The notes under the pieces are model-generated. The model saw only the letters and a program-made list of their open reading frames with translations, had not been told where the DNA came from and did not search any database. This document shows, one piece after another, positions 14,306 through 20,242 of a DNA stretch of 20,242 bases. A program made the translations under genes and the position numbers. Origin of the DNA: UKL13-2 sp043768625 (GTDB lineage Bacteria > Pseudomonadota > Gammaproteobacteria > Burkholderiales > Usitatibacteraceae); the NCBI GenBank assembly GCA_043768625.1, contig JAYVKG010000242.1:1-20242 (forward strand), read 5' to 3'. Within the stretch, counting starts at the first letter, position 1, and each line of letters begins with the position of its first letter.

Positions 14306-16429
14306 ATGCCTCACGCCGAAAGTAAGTCTCGCACTGAATATCGCGCCTGCAATCTCTGCGAAGCAATCTGCGGGCTCGAATTCAAGATCGATGGTGAAAA
14401 AATTATTTCCGTTCGCGGTGATGCTGCCGACCCTTTCAGTCGCGGTCACATTTGCCCGAAAGCAATAGCATTGAAAGACATTCACGAAGACATTGATCGT
14501 CTGCGCCGACCGATGAAGCGTGTCGGCAAGGGTCTTGATCACACTTGGCAGGAAATCGGTTGGGACGAAGCATTTGAATTTGCTGCTGAACGCATCGGCG
14601 CAATGATCACGCAACATGGCAACAACGCGATGGCCTTTTACGCCGGCAATCCCACGGTACACAATCTGGGCCACCTCCTTGGCATTCAACAATTGGCGAG
14701 ATTGTTGAAAACCCGCAGCGCCTTCAGCGCCTCATCGGTCGATCAATTGCCGCAGCAGCTAACCTCACTGTTGATGTTCGGCCATCAATTCCTGATTCCG
14801 ATTCCCGACATTGACCACACCGATTATTTTCTAATCCTGGGCGGCAATCCAATCGCCTCGAACGGCAGCATGATGACGGCGCCCAATGTGGCCAAACGCC
14901 TCAAGGCGATTCGCGCACGCGGCGGCAAAGTTATTGTCATTGATCCACGCCGTACTGAGACGGCCGAGATCGCGAGCGAACATCACTTCATCCGGCCCGG
15001 CACCGATGCTAGCTTGCTGATGGCGATGCTGACTGTAATTCGCGCAGATGGGCTGATGAAACCGAACCCTGCGCTGCCACTGAAAAATCTCGATCAGGCG
15101 CTCGACACCATCGCGCACGTGACGCCCGAAATCGCAGCAGTCGTCACCGGCATCGCTGCCAGTGAGATCAAACGCCTCGCCCACGACTTTGCGAAGTCGC
15201 GCACCGCGATTGCGTATGGCCGCATTGGCACCTGCATTCAACCCTTCGGCACCATCGCGCAATGGCTGGTGCAATTGCTCAACATCGTTACTGGAAACCT
15301 CGACCGCGAAGGCGGCACTATGCCGACCAATCCAGTGATACCCATCACCGGCCCCGGCACACGACCGGGGCATTACGCGCAATGGACGTCGCGCGTCAGC
15401 GGCCTGCCGGAATCCGGCGGTGAACTGCCCGTCGCTGTTCTCGCCGAAGAAATCCTCACGCCTGGCTTAGGCCAGATACATGGCCTCCTCACCACCTGCG
15501 GCAATCCGGTACTCTCGACACCGAATGGTCGGCAACTTGATCGCGCGTTTGAATCACTGGACTTCATGATGTCGATCGATATCTATCTGAACGAAACCAC
15601 GCGCCACGCCGACCTGATTTTGCCGCCCACCTCAGCGCTCAACCACGATCACTACGATCTCATTTTCAATGCCTTTGCCGTGCGCAACGTCACGCGCTAC
15701 AACGAAGCATTCTGGGCGCGACCGGACGATGAGCGCTACGACTGGGAAATTTTTTCCGGTATCGGGTCGCGACTGGCCGCCAAGCTCGGTCGTGAATTCA
15801 CCGCCATGCCGGCGTTAAAGCACATCGTCGGCGGCTTGCTGAATAAAAGCGGCAACCGCGAACGTACCACTGTCGAATCATTGAAAGCGGTGCCACACGG
15901 CATCGACCTCGGCGCATTGAAACCCTCGCTGTCAACGCGCATCGAAACGGCCGATGGACAAATCGACTGTGCCCCTCCACCAATGCTGGCTGACATGGCG
16001 CGATTCAATCGCGAATTGCACAGCAGTGCGCCAAAAACCCTGCACCTCATCGGCCGCCGCCACGTGCGCAGCAATAATTCCTGGATGCACAACTGCCATC
16101 GCCTGGTGAAAGGTAAAGCGCGTTCTCAACTACTGATGCATCCCGATGATCTCGCCGCGCGCGGTCTGGCGAGCGGCCAGCGCATAGAGCTATCGTCCCG
16201 CATCGGCACCCTGCAAGTGCCGGTCGAAGCGTCAACCGACGTAATGCCTGGTGTGGTCTGCCTCCCACACGGCTGGGGACACGATCGTGCCGGCGCTCGC
16301 TTGGGCATTGCCACTGCACATGCTGGCGCTAGTTTTAATGACATCAGCGATGACAAGTTCCTGGATGCGGTGTCAGGGAATGCGGCCTTAAACGGGATTC
16401 CGGTGGAAGTAAGGTCAGCGGGAGACTGA
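14306..16429 (+). CDS. Molybdopterin oxidoreductase with N-terminal 4Fe-4S site (BisC/formate dehydrogenase-like)
   Basis: 707 residues. Cys15-x2-Cys18-x3-Cys22-x27-Cys50 binds a 4Fe-4S cluster. It is followed by the molybdopterin oxidoreductase core (GNPTVHNLGHLLG, DYFLILGGNPIASNG, GGKVIVIDPRRTETA, FIRPGTDA) and a C-terminal dinucleotide-binding domain (from about 600: GRRHVRSNNSWMHN, HPDDLAARGL, LPHGWGH). No Tat signal is present, so it is probably cytoplasmic. The metal ligand is uncertain: the segment SASSVDQLP occupies the usual place, with no Cys or Sec. The open frame extends to ATG 14216, but the family starts near the Cys motif and GGAG at 14297-14300 sits ideally before ATG 14306, so that start is chosen. 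There is no electron-transfer subunit next to it. The substrate is unknown. Confidence 0.9.
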   Translation: MPHAESKSRTEYRACNLCEAICGLEFKIDGEKIISVRGDAADPFSRGHICPKAIALKDIHEDIDRLRRPMKRVGKGLDHTWQEIGWDEAFEFAAERIGAMITQHGNNAMAFYAGNPTVHNLGHLLGIQQLARLLKTRSAFSASSVDQLPQQLTSLLMFGHQFLIPIPDIDHTDYFLILGGNPIASNGSMMTAPNVAKRLKAIRARGGKVIVIDPRRTETAEIASEHHFIRPGTDASLLMAMLTVIRADGLMKPNPALPLKNLDQALDTIAHVTPEIAAVVTGIAASEIKRLAHDFAKSRTAIAYGRIGTCIQPFGTIAQWLVQLLNIVTGNLDREGGTMPTNPVIPITGPGTRPGHYAQWTSRVSGLPESGGELPVAVLAEEILTPGLGQIHGLLTTCGNPVLSTPNGRQLDRAFESLDFMMSIDIYLNETTRHADLILPPTSALNHDHYDLIFNAFAVRNVTRYNEAFWARPDDERYDWEIFSGIGSRLAAKLGREFTAMPALKHIVGGLLNKSGNRERTTVESLKAVPHGIDLGALKPSLSTRIETADGQIDCAPPPMLADMARFNRELHSSAPKTLHLIGRRHVRSNNSWMHNCHRLVKGKARSQLLMHPDDLAARGLASGQRIELSSRIGTLQVPVEASTDVMPGVVCLPHGWGHDRAGARLGIATAHAGASFNDISDDKFLDAVSGNAALNGIPVEVRSAGD

Positions 16430-16595
16430 CAATCAATGGGGATGAAACTGGCGGTGAGAGTTAAACGCCATTCCGCCAAGGCCAAATAAACAGAGCCAGT
16501 GAAACTTGTTTAGCGTTGTGGCAGCCAACAGCACGCATGATAGGGAAACCCGCAGATTTCACCATAAAATAAAAATCCCCGCATAAGCGTCTGGT

Positions 16596-19500
16596 TTATC
16601 CACACACGCGATTGCGGCCGCCCTTCTTGGCCTCATACAACCGTGAATCCGCTAACGCAACCAGACGCTCATAGCTGCTCTCGTCTGACAGCGTCGCCAG
16701 ACCAAAACTCATGGTAACAATTTGGCCGGGATGCCTGGCAGCCCATTCAAAACCTTCGATGGTGGCGCGCAAGCGTTCGCAAATTTGCCGCGCAACCGCG
16801 ATCTCCGTCTCCGGCAACACCAGTACAAATTCCTCACCCCCATAGCGGCCAACCATGTCAATACTGCGGCAGCCTTCCTTGAGGATATCTGCAACCACCC
16901 GCAGCACCTCGTCGCCGACGGCGTGTGAGTAGACATCGTTTACTTTTTTGAAAAAATCCAGGTCAGCCAGTGCCACCGAAAGTGGTCGACCGTTACGCAC
17001 TGCGCGTTCAAATTCATGGGCGAGAATGCGGTCCAGTTCGCGGCGATTGTTTAAACCGGTCAGGCTATCCTCCTTGGACAACCTTTCGTAGGCTTTCGCC
17101 GCATCCGCAACCTGCACCAGCAAGCGCGCTTTTTCTTTATTGGTGGTTTCCAACTTCAATTTTTCTGCTTTTAGATCCTGTGTCCGTTCTTCCACCATAA
17201 GCCTGAGGCGTTTTTGCTGCGCATTCAATTGCGCCACCCGGGCACGGTATATGGCGATCAGGATCATGATTATCGCGGCAGAAAAAAAGATGCGAAACCA
17301 TAATGTCTCGTGAAAACGGGGCTGTTGTTGCAGCGTCAGCATCGCGCCGGGATCGCTCCAGGGGCCGCCTTGACGGGCCGCCAGCACGCGAAACTCGTAT
17401 TTGCCTGAGCCCAGGTTGGTGTAGGCCGCTTTGGCTTCACCAAGTGCGTCTACCCAGTCGCGGTCAAAGCCGACCAACTGGTAACGATAACGCACCTTTT
17501 CAGGGTCGGCCAGATTCAGGCCCACGTAGGAAATTTCCAGGCGATGTTTTCCGGGCGGCACGTCCACTGCACCTTGCTCATTCGGCGAGACCCACTCCCC
17601 GTCGACCAGCACCGATTTGATATGCACGGGTGGCGCCAGCTGATTAATTGCCGCATGACGCGCGGGTTCCGCAACGGCCACGCCGCGCGCTGTCGGGAAC
17701 AACAATCTGCCATTGCGGGTGCGCCAACCGGCCGGCTGGGACGCACCGTTGCACTGCGCCGTGGTCATTCCCTCGGCGCGTCCGAAAAAGACGGCTTCTG
17801 TCTGCGATGGTGAGCCAGCCAATACTTTGTCAATTTGCGATTTTGCCACCTTGACAATACCGCGGTTGGAACACAGCCAGAGGCTGCCATGTGCGTCATC
17901 AATTGCGCTGAAATAAGTTTGCGCATTGATTCCATCCTTAATGGAAAATTGCCGCATGGACATGCTGTTACCTTCAGCTCGCAGCAGCGCCAGGCCGTTG
18001 ATGGTGCTTACCCAGATCCGCCCTTCGATATCGCCATTGATCGCCAACACGGTGGCGGTGGAACCGAGGACATTTGCCATGGCAGTCACACGCAGGCGAT
18101 TATCCTTTTGCACCAATCCCAGGCCGCCACGCGCGCCGATCCAGATACGCCCTTGCGCGTCTTCAAACAGGGCGTTAATTTGCTCGCTTGGCAACCCGTC
18201 AGCGACGCCCAAGTGGACCGCCTTTGCTTTACCACGCCAAACCCACGAAACCAGACCGCTGTTGGTACCGATCCACAAACTGCCGTCCTTGGCCGGTAAA
18301 ATTGCCCGCACCGAAGCGGTTGACAACTCCAGCTCTGCCGATACTAATTCAAACCGGTCGGCTTTCATGCGATGCAGTCCGCCGCCATTGGTACCTACCC
18401 AAAGCGTGCCGTCGCCGTCCTCAGCGAGGGATAGGATTGCGCCATTGAGCAAACCGTGTTCCCGACCATAGCGACGTACCGTCGCCTGGGTAATTGCAAA
18501 CAAGCCATCCGAGGTGCCCACCCAGATACGCTCTTTACGATCTTCAAGAACAACTCTGGCAAACTCTTCCAACAAGCCTTTGCGAATTCCCCAGGTACTA
18601 ATCAAGCTGTCTCGAAAGCGATCGATACCGCGGTCAGTGCCAATCCAGACACTGCCTTCGGCGTCCTCGAAAATCCACCGAACAAAATTGTTTGTCAGGC
18701 CATCGGCCGAAGCGAACGACTCAAGCCGGTCGTCCACCAGTCGCTGCATCCCTTCCAGCGTGCCGATCCAGAGCGCGCCATCGCGGTCGAAATGAAGCTG
18801 CGCCACGGTATCGCTGGCCAGTCCATGCTCGCGTTGAAACTTGCGCAGTGATTCGCCACTACGCATCACCAATCCATCGCCGCTGGTGGCAAACCACAAG
18901 CGCTGTTTTTGGTCTTCGCGGATCGCGCCGATGTTGGCGGCATCGAGCCAGGAATGTGTCGGCTGGGCGACCATATTACCGTTGCGGAAAATCATCAGGC
19001 CGCGGGTCGTCCCGATCCAGATATCGCCATTACCCGCCGACTGGACCGCAGTGACCCAATTTCCGGGCAGTCCGTTTGTAATCGAGTAGAGGCGTGACTC
19101 ACCGTTGAAGATGCGCGCCAAGCCATTCGCGATGGTACCGACCCACAATGCACCTGTGGCATCCTCGGTCAGAACGGAAATCGACCCTGCCGGCAGACCG
19201 CCCCGAGGCGTTAACGCGTCAAATTTTCCCAGGTGATATCGAACAAGGCCGCCATCGCGCAACCCCAGTAACAAACTGCCGTCTTTTCGCGCCAGCAGCG
19301 CCGAAATCCCGCTACCGCGTAATACCGGTGTGTTGCTTTCATCGAATACCGTAAATACCAGGCCATCGAAGCGCGCGACACCCTCGTGGGTAGCAAACCA
19401 GACGTACCCATCTGTGGTCTGGCTGATGCCGAGAACGGTACTCTGCGGCAGCCCGTTATCGACAGACCAGGTCTGGTGCATGAATTCGGCAAGCGGTTTT

Positions 19501-19604
19501 TTCGTATCCAGCGCCAGCGCGGCGGTCGGGCAAAGTGCAAGGATCCAGAACAGCGTCAACAGCGCATTGGTTATACCCAGATGATAGACGGGCCGATCAA
19601 CCAT
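16596..19604 (-). CDS. Beta-propeller sensor diguanylate cyclase (Reg_prop - Y_Y_Y - GGDEF)
   Basis: 1002 residues. A signal-anchor/signal peptide (LLTLFWILALCPTAALA) leads to a periplasmic region of about 14 two-component-propeller repeats, each ending in a WIGT..GL-like strand. That number suits two seven-bladed propellers. A Y_Y_Y domain (around SYVGLNLADPEKVRYRYQLVG) follows, then one transmembrane helix (FFSAAIIMILIAIY), a coiled coil and a GGDEF domain. The active-site motif is GGEEF (922-926), and R913-S-I-D916, five residues before it, forms an intact RxxD inhibitory site. The protein should make c-di-GMP in response to an unknown periplasmic signal and be subject to product feedback. 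The same sensor module is common on hybrid histidine kinases. The gene is single and convergent with the molybdopterin oxidoreductase gene. A palindrome overlaps its putative promoter. No clear Shine-Dalgarno precedes ATG 19604. Confidence 0.95.
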   Translation of the reverse strand: MVDRPVYHLGITNALLTLFWILALCPTAALALDTKKPLAEFMHQTWSVDNGLPQSTVLGISQTTDGYVWFATHEGVARFDGLVFTVFDESNTPVLRGSGISALLARKDGSLLLGLRDGGLVRYHLGKFDALTPRGGLPAGSISVLTEDATGALWVGTIANGLARIFNGESRLYSITNGLPGNWVTAVQSAGNGDIWIGTTRGLMIFRNGNMVAQPTHSWLDAANIGAIREDQKQRLWFATSGDGLVMRSGESLRKFQREHGLASDTVAQLHFDRDGALWIGTLEGMQRLVDDRLESFASADGLTNNFVRWIFEDAEGSVWIGTDRGIDRFRDSLISTWGIRKGLLEEFARVVLEDRKERIWVGTSDGLFAITQATVRRYGREHGLLNGAILSLAEDGDGTLWVGTNGGGLHRMKADRFELVSAELELSTASVRAILPAKDGSLWIGTNSGLVSWVWRGKAKAVHLGVADGLPSEQINALFEDAQGRIWIGARGGLGLVQKDNRLRVTAMANVLGSTATVLAINGDIEGRIWVSTINGLALLRAEGNSMSMRQFSIKDGINAQTYFSAIDDAHGSLWLCSNRGIVKVAKSQIDKVLAGSPSQTEAVFFGRAEGMTTAQCNGASQPAGWRTRNGRLLFPTARGVAVAEPARHAAINQLAPPVHIKSVLVDGEWVSPNEQGAVDVPPGKHRLEISYVGLNLADPEKVRYRYQLVGFDRDWVDALGEAKAAYTNLGSGKYEFRVLAARQGGPWSDPGAMLTLQQQPRFHETLWFRIFFSAAIIMILIAIYRARVAQLNAQQKRLRLMVEERTQDLKAEKLKLETTNKEKARLLVQVADAAKAYERLSKEDSLTGLNNRRELDRILAHEFERAVRNGRPLSVALADLDFFKKVNDVYSHAVGDEVLRVVADILKEGCRSIDMVGRYGGEEFVLVLPETEIAVARQICERLRATIEGFEWAARHPGQIVTMSFGLATLSDESSYERLVALADSRLYEAKKGGRNRVCG

Positions 19605-19646
19605 CCGCGACGTTCGGGTCAGAAAATAGCAACAGGGGTTCCACCG

Positions 19647-19682
19647 ATCAAGCCATATACATAGGCGGTAATATAGCTTGAT
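19647..19682. promoter_or_regulatory. 12-bp inverted repeat over the putative diguanylate cyclase promoter
   Basis: ATCAAGCCATAT (19647-19658) and ATATAGCTTGAT (19671-19682) are inverted repeats matching at 11 of 12 positions around a 12-bp spacer. On the minus strand, TATATT (19670-19675) with TTAGGA 17 bp upstream (19693-19698) could serve as -10 and -35. The repeat would then cover the promoter, as expected for an operator. It lies 43-78 bp upstream of the diguanylate cyclase start. An RNA hairpin in the leader is the alternative reading. Confidence 0.5.
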
Positions 19683-19817
19683 AAGTCGTCCATCCTAAAA
19701 AAACCGTGGAAATTTATGTACAACTGTCTGATGGACGCGTGTTGTAAAATCTCCTCGTAATTTTTCGCGCATATGCATCCTTTCTTTGGCAGCTACCTGA
19801 CTAATTTGAGTTTAAAT

Positions 19818-19836
19818 CCCCGCGGTGCCCGTGGGG
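19818..19836 (+). promoter_or_regulatory. GC-rich hairpin in the presumed psiF leader
   Basis: CCCCGCGG and CCGTGGGG pair over eight positions (one G-T wobble) around a 3-nt loop. No T-tract follows, so it is not an intrinsic terminator. It may stabilise or structure the 5' leader about 110 bp upstream of psiF. Confidence 0.4.
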
Positions 19837-19943
19837 GGAGTTTGTCCCATGTCAACCTGGGCTGGCCCGGTGGCGTTATCGGCTGGGCAATGTCTTTTGT
19901 TGCGGTATTGCCGCCAGCCCACTCACTCACTCAGGAGCACTCC

Positions 19944-20231
19944 ATGAAAAAATTGATCGCCGCATTGATTCTCACCGTGCCGCTGTTGGCGGCCCCCGCA
20001 TTTGCTGCTGACGGCGCGCCTACCGCGCAACAGAGCAAAATGGGCGCATGCGCCAAGCAGAACAAGGGTCTCAAAGGGGACGAATACAAAAACGCGCAAA
20101 AAGAATGTTTGCAAAAAGCGTCATCCGGACAACAAGCCCAACGCGAAAAGATGAAGGCCTGCTCTGCAGAAAACAAAGGCAAAAAAGGTGCCGAATTCAA
20201 GATGGCGCAAAAGGAATGTTTAAGCAAATAA
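19944..20231 (+). CDS. psiF: Secreted PsiF-repeat protein
   Basis: 95 residues. A Sec signal peptide (MKKLIAALILTVPLLAAPAFA, cleaved after AFA) precedes a small, Lys-rich mature protein. It is made of two PsiF repeats: KMGACAKQNKGLKGDEYKNA-QKECL and KMKACSAENKGKKGAEFKMA-QKECL. Each has two Cys, so one disulphide per repeat is plausible in the periplasm. The family is named for a phosphate-starvation-inducible E. coli protein, and its biochemical role is unknown. The start at ATG 19944 is fixed by AGGAG 6 bp upstream and by the signal peptide; the open frame reaching back to 19773 is ignored. No Pho box was recognised. Confidence 0.93.
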   Translation: MKKLIAALILTVPLLAAPAFAADGAPTAQQSKMGACAKQNKGLKGDEYKNAQKECLQKASSGQQAQREKMKACSAENKGKKGAEFKMAQKECLSK

Positions 20232-20242
20232 ACTTAAACAAG

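Larger units (their letters stand above)
19605..19943. other. Intergenic region between divergent diguanylate cyclase and psiF genes
   Basis: This holds the inverted repeat over the cyclase promoter and, toward psiF, a weak -10-like TAAAAT at 19744-19749. A GC-rich hairpin at 19818-19836 follows, and the psiF Shine-Dalgarno AGGAG is at 19933-19937. An open frame starting at 19773 runs into psiF, but its first 57 codons look non-coding, so the region is taken as a long psiF leader. Confidence 0.55.

Noticed and set aside
13811..14692. 293-codon minus-strand open frame
   Set aside because: It runs through the riboswitch and antisense to the molybdopterin oxidoreductase, and joins the wrong frame of the GDT1 pseudogene. 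It is an accident of frame, not a gene.
16446..16590. Possible terminators between the convergent oxidoreductase and diguanylate cyclase genes
   Set aside because: TGGCGG/CCGCCA (16449-16478) has a long loop and no T-tract, and the hairpin near 16585 has only three paired bases. Neither can be supported.
17835..18471. Long plus-strand open frames antisense to the propeller region
   Set aside because: They follow the repeat periodicity of the propeller gene on the other strand and are compositional shadows.

Overview
The window looks like a piece of a betaproteobacterial chromosome (Burkholderiales or Nitrosomonadales type). This is inferred from moderate to high GC, a hydroxysqualene dehydroxylase (hpnE-like) end, an LplT-PlsC fusion, a MaeB-type malic enzyme and a PsiF-repeat protein. 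There is no rRNA or other decisive marker, so the taxon is an inference. No tRNA, rRNA, CRISPR array, insertion sequence or phage gene was seen.

Layout. 1-1037 (+): 3' end of an hpnE-like gene, coupled to a short-chain dehydrogenase that has lost its catalytic Tyr and Ser. 1186-4728 (+): a tight three-gene signalling cassette. It encodes a class III nucleotidyl cyclase with a transmembrane helix and a C-terminal PEGA domain, a duplicated TPR-like lipoprotein, and a Hanks-type Ser/Thr kinase anchored by its extreme C-terminus. This cassette is the best candidate here for a little-described system. 4729-5316 holds no convincing gene. 5317-9171 (-): an intact LplT-PlsC fusion, preceded on the same strand by two decayed genes, an amidohydrolase and a fatty acid hydroxylase/sterol desaturase. 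Each carries several stops and frameshifts, but homology can be followed along its whole length. 9225-9551 (-): an ArsR-family regulator, divergent from the maeB - VOC protein - LD-carboxypeptidase operon (9726-13371, +).

13449-14190 (-): a yybP-ykoY manganese riboswitch upstream of a GDT1/UPF0016 manganese exporter gene that is broken by a 7-T frameshift and an in-frame TAA. 14306-16429 (+): a cytoplasmic molybdopterin oxidoreductase with a 4Fe-4S site. 16596-19604 (-): a 1002-residue beta-propeller/Y_Y_Y sensor diguanylate cyclase, with a 12-bp inverted repeat over its putative promoter. One 10-bp half-site of that repeat recurs upstream of the ArsR gene. 19944-20231 (+): a secreted PsiF-repeat protein.

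How the parts may work together. Three membrane-linked signalling outputs occur here: a cyclase-like protein, a Ser/Thr kinase and a diguanylate cyclase. maeB and its partners are central metabolism and murein recycling. Three pseudogenes in about 7 kb suggest a genome losing accessory functions, although assembly or homopolymer errors cannot be excluded without reads.
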